Below, piece after piece: positions 46,934 to 55,686 of a stretch of 64,000 nt of DNA. Within the stretch, counting starts at the first letter, position 1. Every line of letters starts with the position of its first letter. The DNA lies in NCBI RefSeq assembly GCF_019219025.1, contig NZ_JAHUWN010000007.1, positions 1-64,000 of the forward strand, written 5' to 3'. The DNA comes from Bacillus sp. sid0103. Its GTDB lineage: Bacteria > Bacillota > Bacilli > Bacillales_B > DSM-18226. Below the pieces are notes generated by a model. The model worked only from the letters and a program-made list of their open reading frames with translations, did not search any database and was not told where the DNA came from. The position numbers and the translations under genes are program-made.

Positions 46934-47390
46934 AAAATTAACGCTCCTTCTATTAATTTGATTTCAGCTGTAAATTTTAATCCTATTACTTTTTAAAAAT
47001 AACAATCTAACAGGTTCTCCCTAATAAAATAGTTACATATTCCTATGAGAATCGCTTTCCTCCCTAAAGAAAGATAGTGTAAAATAAGAGTATGAATAAT
47101 TAGACAACTCTATTAATTCCTATTGTACTTGAGCTTTTATTGTCGGTAAATTGGGGGAATTGTTCTACGAGTTTTCCTCATTCGACTATACGATTTGACG
47201 AAATCCTTGTAGAATATTGTCAAATTTCGAAGAATTGAACGATTATTTATAAAGATTTCAACTGTAAAATTACTAGAAAATGACAATTTTTATATTATAT
47301 AGAAAAAATCATTTTTGTACTTGGGGGAATCTTGGTTTTCCTTTACTCAAAACTATCAAAATATAATTTTTCTAAAAGGAGAATTTCAAC
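46934..47390. promoter_or_regulatory. 457-base spacer between subtilase and NprR-like gene
   Basis: No gene is seen. TTGGGGGAAT occurs at 47151-47160 and 47321-47330, and TTTGAC (47194-47199) with GTCAAA (47219-47224) forms an inverted repeat with 19 bases between. The stretch is AT-rich and probably holds the divergent promoters and regulator sites. Confidence 0.4.
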
Positions 47391-48611
47391 ATGTATGAGG
47401 GGAAAATCATAAAGTTTTATCGAGAAAAATACCAAATGACTCAAGAGCACTTAGGAAAAGGGATTTGTTCTGGAACACATATTAGTAAAATTGAGCGATT
47501 ACATACTGAATATGCACCTGAAATTGTCACTCTTTTATCCGAGCGACTAGGAATTACTATCGAAAATGAAATAATAAAACTTAAAAATATAAAAAAGCGA
47601 TTAAATCATTGGCATGAAGTTATTGTCATGCAATTATTTGAAGAAATGGATCTTATAAATCAAGAACTTGAACAAGAAGATTTGATTCAAATCTCTGATT
47701 ATATCAATCTTTACAAGTTACTTCGGGTTAGGTATTTATTAATGCATAATTTGACCGAAGAAGCATCAGACATCATTGTTGAAATCCACAAGAAAGAACA
47801 TAAATTATCATCCTACGAAGCTAATCTGTTTAAACACGTTTTAGGAGTTTACTATTTAGCGAAACATGAAAACCACAAGGCAATTCAAGCATTAAAATCA
47901 ATTAATGATACAGATTACAATAACAAGGAATATACCTATCATTTAGCAGTTGCCTATCATCTAAATGAATCACCAGTAATGGCTTATTTTTTTGCAGATA
48001 AATCGCGTCAATTTTTTAAAGAAATTAATAACTATCTTAGAGTGATTGATGCAGAAATGCTTATGGCGATTCAAGTAAAAGATGATGGAGATTTTAAAGA
48101 GACCATTCAGAGGTTTGAAAGCTTAATCAAAAGCTGTGAACTTTGTCATTCACCCGATCGAAAGGCAAAGGTATTACACAACTTAGCTTTTGAATACTTT
48201 AGAAGAAAAAATTATGAACCAGCTAATAAATACTATAAAGAGTCAATGAGTCTTAAAGATCATGAATCGGGCCCATACTTACTTTCTTTAGAAGGATTTA
48301 TAAACAGTGCATATTATGGGAGTTTACTTCCAAAGGATGAATTATTACAACTGGCAAAAGAAGGACTAGAAAAAGCTCTAAAGAAAAGCGACCAATTATA
48401 TATAAACTTATTTACCTTACTTCGTTATTTAATTCAAAATAAAGAACAGGAATACCATCAATACTTGTCCGAACATTCATTACCTTTATTTAAAAAATTT
48501 GGTTTTGTTTATTTAATTAAACGATCCGAAAAAGAATTATTTAATTATTATTTTAAACAGAAACAAAATAGTAAAGCATTAAAAATGGCACATGTATTGA
48601 TAAATCAGTAA
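47391..48611 (+). CDS. NprR/PlcR-like (RNPP-type) HTH-TPR regulator
   Basis: A 406-residue cytosolic regulator. Residues about 5-62 form an XRE-type helix-turn-helix (KGICSGTHISKIERLHTEY) that starts MYEGK like NprR, and the remainder consists of about nine helical TPR units (VLHNLAFEYFRRKNYEPANKYYKESM). This is the layout of peptide-sensing RNPP regulators. AAAGGAG precedes the ATG. It is divergent from a large secreted protease, a situation like NprR-NprA. No signal-peptide gene is found downstream before the terminator 48610-48653, so the ligand is unknown or encoded elsewhere. Confidence 0.82.
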   Translation: MYEGKIIKFYREKYQMTQEHLGKGICSGTHISKIERLHTEYAPEIVTLLSERLGITIENEIIKLKNIKKRLNHWHEVIVMQLFEEMDLINQELEQEDLIQISDYINLYKLLRVRYLLMHNLTEEASDIIVEIHKKEHKLSSYEANLFKHVLGVYYLAKHENHKAIQALKSINDTDYNNKEYTYHLAVAYHLNESPVMAYFFADKSRQFFKEINNYLRVIDAEMLMAIQVKDDGDFKETIQRFESLIKSCELCHSPDRKAKVLHNLAFEYFRRKNYEPANKYYKESMSLKDHESGPYLLSLEGFINSAYYGSLLPKDELLQLAKEGLEKALKKSDQLYINLFTLLRYLIQNKEQEYHQYLSEHSLPLFKKFGFVYLIKRSEKELFNYYFKQKQNSKALKMAHVLINQ

Positions 48612-48653
48612 ATTGAAAAGGCATGCCACATTGGTGACATGCCTTTTCAATTT
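48610..48653. terminator. Terminator of the NprR-like gene
   Basis: Sixteen-base perfect arms (48610-48625 and 48638-48653) begin within the stop codon region. It may also serve the convergent histidine kinase gene. Confidence 0.75.
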
Positions 48654-48785
48654 ACTGTGCAATAGTGATAATAACTACATGAAGTACTCTCTTAATTTTG
48701 ATCCTCTTATTCCATCTACTCGTTCAAGTATGTCATCACTCTCATAAAATGAAGATGAAGTAAAGAATTTTACATTAGGATGAAA

Positions 48786-50627
48786 CTATATAGTTGCTTT
48801 ATTTAAGTAAAAGAAAAATAATACCCCATCGCCTGTATTTTTTACGCCATATTTCGCACCATGAAGTTCTAATATATTCTTCGCGATCGCCAGGCCTAAT
48901 CCAGTCCCGCCCTCTGAACGGAGCCGAGACGTATCACCACGGTAAAAACGTTCCCATACTTTATTTAATTGATTTACTGGAATATAAGCTCCTTTATTCT
49001 CCACACATACTTTCACTTGATCCTTTTCTTCGAGTGTTGAAACAATAATCCGTTCTTTTTCGGGAGTATAACGGATGGCATTGGTGATAAAATTGGTGAT
49101 GACCTGTTCAATTCTACGATGATTGGCGATGACTTCGATCGGTGCTACATCTAGATGAATGGTTAGATGCTTTTTCGTTATTTCCATCCATAATTGCTCA
49201 CAAATACGGCGAATCACTTGATCAATCAAAAATGGTTCCATGTTCATTTTGTAGGTTCCCGACTCATATTTTGCGAGTTCCAACATATCGACAATTAAAT
49301 GATCCATCTTGTCGACTTCTTTTTCCATCGCGTCAAAATAATAATCTCTTTTATGACTCGCAACCCCGTCTTTTATGATCGATATCGAACTTTTCATGAT
49401 GCTTAAAGGTGTTTTTAACTCATGTGATACACCAGCGATAAATTCTTTCCGCGTATTTTCTAATTGTTTTTCTTTCTCAATATCCTTTTGTAACTGTTTT
49501 ATATGAGAATGCAAAGTTTCTGAAAGAACATTAATATTTTGTGATAAATCACCAATCTCATCTTTTGATGTGATGGAGATCCTTTCAGTGAAATCCAAGT
49601 TTGCCATCTTTCTGGTGATGTTGTTCATTTTTAATAAGGGTCTGGCGATCTTAAGCGAATAATAAAAGGACGCTACGAATGAGAGTAGCATGACAAAAGC
49701 AATTATATAGACAAAATAATCTTTTACCATTTGGACGGCTTCATCGACAGGCTGCAAGGAGGCCATTGAAAAAATATAATTGGTTTCGCCATTTTTGTCT
49801 TTGACTGGGTCGATGAACAGCTTATACTTAATATCATTTTGTTCGTAATCAAGGATTCGGAATGATTCATCCTGATAATGATGTTTATTCAATAATAGGT
49901 CCATCTGAAATTCATTGATTCGATCCAAAAACAAGTTATTTGTGTAAATAAAACTGGATAGATCATTTCGATCTGGAAATCGAACTTCTCTTACTTTTCC
50001 TTTGATTCTACTGATTTTGAATTGGGCATTATTTTTTATTAAGTAGACCCATTTGGGCAAAACTTCACTTGGATTATTACTCTTCACTTTTTCTTGGAGG
50101 TTCTCATTTATTTTTGTCCAAATAAGAAGGTTTAACCAATCAGTATCCTTCTGAACAGAATATAAATAAAACGGTAAGACCATATGATTTTTTTCCATAG
50201 TGTATAGATCCACATCGTCCCCGAGAGAAAGAGGCAGCTCATTTTTCATTCCATTATCTACTTTCATCAGGTGGTAAAGCGGAATGGTCATTGTTTTAGG
50301 AGATGTAGTATTTTTCTGACTTTCTATCTCAATTGTTACATAAAAATCTTTTGCTGTGTTTACATTTCCATTTTGATCTAATGTGGTTAGCCAAGAATTA
50401 TGATGTTGATAAAAATCTTGTTCTAACTGTTGAACCGCTTGAATATTACCTGCCATTTTTACAAACTGTTTTTCAAATGACATGATACTGGTCTTTAAAT
50501 CCTGTACTTTACGATTCGCATAATATTGCTTAAAGAAGATGGTTTGTCCCATATAAATTGTTCCTGTAATCAATAAACATAAAACAGATGTTAGGAGAAA
50601 TAATTTTAATACAATCCCGCTTCTCAT
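48786..50627 (-). CDS. Membrane sensor histidine kinase (PhoR/VicK type layout)
   Basis: A 613-residue kinase. A first helix (about 8-28), a long extracellular domain (about 29-305), a second helix (AFVMLLSFVASFYYSLKIA, about 306-325), a HAMP region, the HisKA box GVSHELKTPLSIMKSSI with the phospho-His near 405 and the ATPase boxes (NAIRYTPEKE, GTGLGLAIAK) follow. The ligand is unknown. The start overlaps the end of the regulator gene by four bases, as expected for a translation-coupled pair. Confidence 0.92.
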   Translation of the reverse strand: MRSGIVLKLFLLTSVLCLLITGTIYMGQTIFFKQYYANRKVQDLKTSIMSFEKQFVKMAGNIQAVQQLEQDFYQHHNSWLTTLDQNGNVNTAKDFYVTIEIESQKNTTSPKTMTIPLYHLMKVDNGMKNELPLSLGDDVDLYTMEKNHMVLPFYLYSVQKDTDWLNLLIWTKINENLQEKVKSNNPSEVLPKWVYLIKNNAQFKISRIKGKVREVRFPDRNDLSSFIYTNNLFLDRINEFQMDLLLNKHHYQDESFRILDYEQNDIKYKLFIDPVKDKNGETNYIFSMASLQPVDEAVQMVKDYFVYIIAFVMLLSFVASFYYSLKIARPLLKMNNITRKMANLDFTERISITSKDEIGDLSQNINVLSETLHSHIKQLQKDIEKEKQLENTRKEFIAGVSHELKTPLSIMKSSISIIKDGVASHKRDYYFDAMEKEVDKMDHLIVDMLELAKYESGTYKMNMEPFLIDQVIRRICEQLWMEITKKHLTIHLDVAPIEVIANHRRIEQVITNFITNAIRYTPEKERIIVSTLEEKDQVKVCVENKGAYIPVNQLNKVWERFYRGDTSRLRSEGGTGLGLAIAKNILELHGAKYGVKNTGDGVLFFFYLNKATI

Positions 50628-51304
50628 AGATATTCCTCAAATTTATAACCTGTACGTATGATTGTAGTAATCAGTTTTGATTTTTTTCCTAATTTCGTTC
50701 GCAAATTTCGAATATGTGTATTAATGGTTCGATCATCACCATAAAATTCATACCCCCAAACCTTGGATATCAGTTGTTCTCTTGAAATGACAATCCCTTG
50801 GTTTTGCATTAAATATGATAAGATTTCATATTCGGTATGGGTCAAATTTATTTTCCTGCCGTCCACTTCGACTGTTCGTGAAGGAAAATGGACGGAAATC
50901 CCATTCCTATTCAAAGTATCGTTTGATGTTTCATTTATACGATACCGACTCTCAAGAAGACGCTTGGCCCTTGCCAACAACACGGGCGGACGATACGGTT
51001 TGGTAACATAATCGTCCGCCCCCAACTCAAATCCAAGCAATGTGTCGTCCTCATCAGCACGTGCCGTTAACATAATAATGGGGACGTTTGATGTTTTACG
51101 TATTCTCCTGCAAACAGCCCAGCCATCCACTTTTGGCAGCATGATATCTAGAATGACTAAATGAAATTTATCTTCTTGAAATAACGATAATGCCTGTTCA
51201 CCATCTCTTGCTTCAATAACTTCAAACCCTTCATTTATTAAATACTCTTTCGTAATGTCACGTAAAATTTCTTCATCTTCCACAATCAGGATTTTATGCT
51301 GCAT
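50624..51304 (-). CDS. OmpR-family response regulator
   Basis: A 226-residue regulator. Receiver domain with VEDEEILRDI and acceptor VILDIMLPKVDGW (Asp near 53), KPYRPP near 105; the C-terminal winged helix contains LTHTEYEILSYLMQNQG and DDRTINTHIRNLRTKLG. It overlaps the kinase gene by four bases. Its targets are unknown; nearby candidates are the secreted protein at 51621 and the subtilase. Confidence 0.93.
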   Translation of the reverse strand: MQHKILIVEDEEILRDITKEYLINEGFEVIEARDGEQALSLFQEDKFHLVILDIMLPKVDGWAVCRRIRKTSNVPIIMLTARADEDDTLLGFELGADDYVTKPYRPPVLLARAKRLLESRYRINETSNDTLNRNGISVHFPSRTVEVDGRKINLTHTEYEILSYLMQNQGIVISREQLISKVWGYEFYGDDRTINTHIRNLRTKLGKKSKLITTIIRTGYKFEEYL

Positions 51305-51620
51305 GATCTACCCACACTCTCTTTCGAAGCTTACCATTCACTTATTTTATCCATTGACATGCTTTTAATTTCAGAATGGTTCTCTGTGTCGTTTGTTTAA
51401 ATGCAGAATAACAAACCCATGTAAAGATTAGATAAAGAACTCTAACAAAAAACAAAAATAGTTCCTTCCTTTTTGAGTAAGAACCATACAATAAGAGAGT
51501 ATTTATAAGAGTAATTTCATATTTTGTCGGAAGAGCCTCTAAAAGGAAAGAACCCTTTTCTTTAAAAGAATAGGGTCCTTTTATTGTATGGTACTCCCTA
51601 AGGGATACTGGTTGGTTGAT
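51305..51620. other. 316-base gap
   Basis: No gene seen. It should hold the promoter of the two-component genes. A hairpin (ACCCT-T-TTCTT with AAGAA-T-AGGGT, about 51555-51582) lies downstream of the secreted-protein gene and is probably its terminator. Confidence 0.4.
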
Positions 51621-52193
51621 TTATTTCTCCCATGGAGTTTCTGTTTTATGCTCGATGATTTGTAATACTTTTGGTTCAATATCTTTTAATCTTTGCTCCA
51701 TTGAACGAATGTTTTTAGGAACATCACCATTATTTTCACCTTGAATTTGTACATCAACCTGTGTTTTTGCAATAACATCAATCACTTGTTGTTTAGAAAC
51801 ATTTTTAGACGCTGCAATCTCAACTACAGATTTTCCCGTTGCTAATTCTTGTTTTAATTCTTGTGCGTTAATTGTTAATAACGAAAATAATTTTTCATCG
51901 TTTAAAAAATAATCCGCAGTATAATTAGGCTTACCGTTTGTAGAAAATAACCCTTCTACTTTATTATTTGAAGATGTAGGTTTACCTTTTAATACTGATT
52001 TAATTTCTTTAGAAGTTGAAGGTGTAGGATTACCTTTTAATACTGATTTAATTTCTTTAGTAGTTGGTGCTTTTACTGTTGTTTTTACTAACTCTTTTTT
52101 TTCTTTTTGAGCGGCATACGTACTACCAGCTCCTACTAATAATGCAGTTGAGATACCAAGTACAGTGAATAATTTTGTTTTACGCTTTACCAT
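51621..52193 (-). CDS. Small secreted protein with a repeated segment
   Basis: A 190-residue protein from ATG 52193, preceded by AAAGAGG; an upstream in-frame extension of 33 residues is discounted. A signal peptide (MVKRKTKLFTVLGISTALL to about AYAA) is followed by two copies of KEIKSVLKGxP, about 16 residues each, near residues 45-80. A helical domain follows with a short helix-turn-helix-like stretch (SVVEIAASKNVSKQQVIDVI). No family was recognised. It lies upstream of the OmpR-type two-component system in the same direction, but a gap with a hairpin separates them. Confidence 0.75.
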   Translation of the reverse strand: MVKRKTKLFTVLGISTALLVGAGSTYAAQKEKKELVKTTVKAPTTKEIKSVLKGNPTPSTSKEIKSVLKGKPTSSNNKVEGLFSTNGKPNYTADYFLNDEKLFSLLTINAQELKQELATGKSVVEIAASKNVSKQQVIDVIAKTQVDVQIQGENNGDVPKNIRSMEQRLKDIEPKVLQIIEHKTETPWEK

Positions 52194-52393
52194 TTTAAAA
52201 CCTCTTTTCTTTGTTTTATTGGATGTTACAACTACAAATATAATGAAAGCATATAAAGATGAAATGAAGATAATATAAAGTTGAAATAACATTTTTTATT
52301 TCTTCACAACAAGTTGTGTGACTTTCACGATTTTTTTGATTGTATTTGTTCCTTTAATGTTCTTGGATAATAAATTGCGTCCTCTTAGAATAT

Positions 52394-52443
52394 AAAAAAA
52401 GTCTGATTTTTTTTACCTAAAGTAAAGAAATCAGACTTTTTTT
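52394..52443. terminator. Long bidirectional hairpin
   Basis: AAAAAAAGTCTGATTT (52394-52409) pairs with AAATCAGACTTTTTTT (52428-52443). It lies about 200 bases upstream of the secreted-protein gene and 260 past the DUF421 gene, so it may end the latter's transcript. Confidence 0.6.
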
Positions 52444-52703
52444 GTTCATCTTGCTAAGATGGTTAAAGAATATTGAGCGTACTTGGATTGAAATTTGAAT
52501 ATATAACTTTTTATGTTGACTCTATAAAAGTTAACTGTTTAATATATAATATAAATTTTCACATTGTAAATAGAACATTATTCATTCTCGTTGGTATAAG
52601 TATGTCTGCTATTTATAAGTGTCTGTAAGTAATAATTGTAGAGATAACACTTCTATCTAGTTTCTTATCGGCTAGCAAAGGGTTAGCTGCTGAAGATGTT
52701 ACT
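52444..52703. other. Gap, nothing certain
   Basis: TTGACT (52515) with TAATAT 18 bases later resembles a plus-strand promoter, but only a 30-codon frame (ending near 52730, LAAEDVTLRIGKLGFD) follows, without a start signal. No gene is called. Confidence 0.2.
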
Positions 52704-53216
52704 CTAAGAATCGGAAAACTTGGTTTCGATTAATTGTAGTAAATTCTGAATGTCCTGTTTGGTGGCTGGTTGCTTATCTGACTTCAACTTATAACCAAGT
52801 TCTCCACTAACCTCAATTGTTGCCCACTCGAGATCACCGATTGCATCAATTCCAGCTTGGTTCAATCTCATTTCAAGATTTTCAGTAGTAAGTTTTATTT
52901 TTTTCATGTTTTCTTCATTTATGGTTCCATTTTCAATTACTAATACTGGTTTTCCTGTAAGAAAAGTTTCTACCCCAACAAACGTAATTTTAAGTAACTG
53001 GATTGCAAATAACGTAAAAATGAGAACAGATGCAACACCAAATGTAGTCCAAAGCCCTTGGTTTTCAATAGGACGGCTAAGTAAAGGTCCAATCGTTATC
53101 ATTATAACAAGTTCGGTGACTGTCATTTTGGCAATTGAATTTCTTCCAGCCAGTCTTAATAAGAGCGTTCCCACTATAACAATTAGAACTGTACTCCAAA
53201 TCCAATATAATTGCAT
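52704..53216 (-). CDS. DUF421 membrane protein
   Basis: A 170-residue protein of the DUF421 (YetF/YkjA-like) family. Three N-terminal helices cover about residues 1-85 (WIWSTVLIVIVGTLLLRLAG, TELVIMITIG), followed by the cytosolic domain with GKPVLVIENGTINEENMKKI and EWATIEVSGELGY. Family members are membrane proteins linked to sporulation or stress in bacilli, with function not established. It is shorter than the usual 210-230 residues. Confidence 0.88.
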   Translation of the reverse strand: MQLYWIWSTVLIVIVGTLLLRLAGRNSIAKMTVTELVIMITIGPLLSRPIENQGLWTTFGVASVLIFTLFAIQLLKITFVGVETFLTGKPVLVIENGTINEENMKKIKLTTENLEMRLNQAGIDAIGDLEWATIEVSGELGYKLKSDKQPATKQDIQNLLQLIETKFSDS

Positions 53217-53366
53217 ACAATCAACCCTTTTTACATTAGTCTATAAGAAGACTGATTTAATATACATTTAATATTGAAATTAATAGTTCTTATGTCGTTG
53301 TTGATTTTTGACAAAAAAAAGAACGTTTCTCTGCGGTCTTTGGTTATTCCACTTAAAGAAAAAGCA

Positions 53367-53383
53367 GCCCTTAGTTGAAGGGC
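53367..53383 (-). terminator. Terminator of the nucleotidase gene
   Basis: GCCCTT (53367-53372) pairs with AAGGGC (53378-53383); on the minus strand it is followed by TGCTTTTTCTTT. Confidence 0.65.
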
Positions 53384-53392
53384 GGTAGAGAT

Positions 53393-53917
53393 TTATTTTA
53401 GAAAGTAATTCTTTACCTCTAGCCAATTGTTTACTCTTACATAGCCTGTTTCATTAATATTATGTGGTGCTGTAAATAAAATTCCTTGGCCAGAAAATTG
53501 TTCCAGATTTCTTACATGGTCATCAATAAGATAGTCCGAATTAATAATGCTCTTATCTCCACAAAAGACAAAATTCATTTCCTTTAAGAAACTAAAATGT
53601 TCTTTTAACCACTCATACTTTGCAGTCAACGAGGTAGGAACCTCCATTGCAGCTGTAGCAATAAAGATTTCAAAGTGTTCACTTAATTCCTTTATTACTT
53701 CTTGACTATCTTTCATTACTCCTAAATCCCGAAAGAACGAAGGTTCTTGTATATATACCATCATCTCTTTTCGTAAATCAGGCCGCAGTTCATTTAGTCT
53801 CTTTCCTTTTAAATCTTCAATTGAAATATTCTCATTGTAATGCCTATTAAAATGCTTTATGAATTTAGGAGTAAAATCAGCAATAACCTCGTCCATATCT
53901 ATAGCAATCTTCTTCAC
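53393..53917 (-). CDS. 5'(3')-deoxyribonucleotidase (HAD superfamily)
   Basis: A 174-residue cytosolic phosphatase of the NT5C/YorS type that would dephosphorylate deoxynucleoside monophosphates. The HAD motif I is MDEVIADF at the N-terminus (nucleophile Asp in DMDEV), motif II is IFIATAAME, and motif IV is YLIDDHVRNL near residue 130. Length is normal. A single-gene unit with a terminator after it; no functional link to the neighbouring PHA operon is evident. Confidence 0.88.
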   Translation of the reverse strand: MKKIAIDMDEVIADFTPKFIKHFNRHYNENISIEDLKGKRLNELRPDLRKEMMVYIQEPSFFRDLGVMKDSQEVIKELSEHFEIFIATAAMEVPTSLTAKYEWLKEHFSFLKEMNFVFCGDKSIINSDYLIDDHVRNLEQFSGQGILFTAPHNINETGYVRVNNWLEVKNYFLK

Positions 53918-53959
53918 TAAAAAACCTCCTGTAATAAATGCTGCCTAAAAAAGAGAAGC

Positions 53960-53981
53960 GGGAAGGATAAGAATCCTTCCC
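53960..53981 (-). terminator. Terminator of the PHA operon
   Basis: GGGAAGGAT (53960-53968) pairs with ATCCTTCCC (53973-53981), followed on the minus strand by GCTTCTCTTTTTT. Confidence 0.8.
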
Positions 53982-54002
53982 ACTATTTCTTGTAAATAAA
54001 AA

Positions 54003-55085
54003 TTATCCAAGTACTTCTTGAATTTCCTGTGATCGATCCGAAAGCCACTTATCCCAAACTTCAGCGAATACCCCGGTCAAGACCAGTGAAACATGTCCAC
54101 CTTCATAAACCTCATAAGTTTTATCCTTACTTGAAACAAGGTCCATCAACGGAAGACTTTGCTTCTCTAATATAATTGTGTCACGTGAGCAAGAGAAGAC
54201 AAAAAGCGGGCAGTTTATCTTCTTTAAATCCACCTTCCTGCCGCCAATCACCAATTCTCCCTTTAAGAGTTTGTTCTCTTGATAGAGATCGTTGAACAAC
54301 TGTTTGAATGCAGCACCTGCAAACGAAACAGAGTCCTTCGTCCACTTATCCATTCGGCGCCACTTTTCTACATATTTCTCATCATGTGCACGGGTGACCA
54401 GATTGATGTTAGAACTTGCAAAACCCGGTGATACCATCCTAAATATCAAATACATAATTTCTGTTGGAATTGTCCCATGTGCATCGGCAAAACGGTCAAG
54501 GCTTAGCTGCCCTTTTTGTAGTGCCTCCAGCAATTTATCAGGAAAGATGCCGATACTAAAATCGATTGGAACGGCTGCAAGAGATAAATTCTTAATTGGC
54601 AGTTCCGTTATGGAAGCCAAGATGGCTGCAATGGTTCCACCCAGGCAATAACCGGCAAGGGATATTTCCTTTGCACCTGAATGTCTTAAAGCTCGTTTAA
54701 GGGCGTTCTCCAAATAATCAATGATATAATGATCAAGGGTGATATCCGAATCTTCAAGCCCAGGGGACCCCCAATCCAATAGGTAGACATCATAGCCGCG
54801 CTCGGTTAGTCCGCCTACAACGCTGCTTCCTTCACCGATATCAAGAATGTACGCCTTATTTAACAAGGAGTAGACTAGAAATACTGGGATGGCATGTCTT
54901 TTTTCCTTTGCAGGATGATACCATAAGGTTGCTTTATTTTTCTTCCAGACAGTCTGTCTTGGTGTAGGTACAATCTCTGGCTTTGGCTCGGTCATAATTT
55001 TATAAAGTTGGTTCCACCGTTTCGTTTCTTTTTCTAAGTTTAAGTTTGGAAAAAGGTTTGTTCCTAATGCTTTCATTAATATCAC
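54003..55085 (-). CDS. phaC: PHA synthase, class IV catalytic subunit
   Basis: Polymerises (R)-3-hydroxyacyl-CoA to polyhydroxyalkanoate on the granule surface. At 360 residues it has the length of class III/IV PhaC. The lipase-like box is GYCLGG with the catalytic Cys near 146. The catalytic Asp is in CSRDTIIL (about 308) and the His in GGHVSLVL (about 337). It lies 14 bases after phaR in the same direction. Class IV enzymes need PhaR, which supports the assignment. The operon ends at 53960-53981. Confidence 0.95.
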   Translation of the reverse strand: MILMKALGTNLFPNLNLEKETKRWNQLYKIMTEPKPEIVPTPRQTVWKKNKATLWYHPAKEKRHAIPVFLVYSLLNKAYILDIGEGSSVVGGLTERGYDVYLLDWGSPGLEDSDITLDHYIIDYLENALKRALRHSGAKEISLAGYCLGGTIAAILASITELPIKNLSLAAVPIDFSIGIFPDKLLEALQKGQLSLDRFADAHGTIPTEIMYLIFRMVSPGFASSNINLVTRAHDEKYVEKWRRMDKWTKDSVSFAGAAFKQLFNDLYQENKLLKGELVIGGRKVDLKKINCPLFVFSCSRDTIILEKQSLPLMDLVSSKDKTYEVYEGGHVSLVLTGVFAEVWDKWLSDRSQEIQEVLG

Positions 55086-55099
55086 TGCTCTCCTCGATG

Positions 55100-55654
55100 T
55101 TATTTAATTTTATTATTACCGGTGAGCACTAGATCTTTATCCTGCTTTTTTCCCGGTTCTTTTTTCTGCTTTTCCCGCTCTATTTTGATGAGACCTCTCT
55201 CTATTTCTTTCCGCAATTCCTGAAGGTCATCATTCATTTTTTTGGCTTCCGCCACCTCTTGGGACATCTTTTGGAATTCATTCTTCATTTGCATGACAAT
55301 AGTTAATATCTCTTCGAACATTCCTACATTTTCTTTCGTAATGGAGCTTACACTGTCTTGTAATTTCCAAATTTGTTCCTCTAAAATATCAATTTTTTCT
55401 TCTGTCTGAATAGATTGCTTCGCGGCATTAGCGACATCTTTCTTTGTCGGGATATTCATTAGTGCCGCAATTTGTTCTTGGTTCTTTCTAAGTCGCTCTA
55501 GGTACAATGAATAGGTGTTGAGGCCGAAACTTGCTGTGCGAACAAATTCTTTGTTGTCTGTCAGGTTATATAATAGGCCAATTACTTGTTTGTCCCACAT
55601 TTCACTTAATTGGTTGAATCCAACAAATGGATCAATGATTTTCTTAGTTGACAT
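55100..55654 (-). CDS. phaR: PHA synthase subunit PhaR
   Basis: A 184-residue class IV PHA synthase partner. DPFVGFNQLSEMWDKQVIGL at the N-terminus and NIPTKKDVANAAKQSIQTEEK near residue 85 correspond closely to Bacillus PhaR as recalled. The second half is a long charged helix likely to form a coiled coil, and the tail is Lys-rich. It activates PhaC, whose gene follows by 14 bases. Confidence 0.92.
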   Translation of the reverse strand: MSTKKIIDPFVGFNQLSEMWDKQVIGLLYNLTDNKEFVRTASFGLNTYSLYLERLRKNQEQIAALMNIPTKKDVANAAKQSIQTEEKIDILEEQIWKLQDSVSSITKENVGMFEEILTIVMQMKNEFQKMSQEVAEAKKMNDDLQELRKEIERGLIKIEREKQKKEPGKKQDKDLVLTGNNKIK

Positions 55655-55686
55655 GGCGCTGCTCTCCTTAAATTAAACTTTGTAGG

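Noticed and set aside
48612..48785. NprX-like signalling peptide gene downstream of the HTH-TPR regulator
   Set aside because: The stop codon runs straight into a terminator and no short frame with a ribosome binding site and signal peptide follows on the plus strand.
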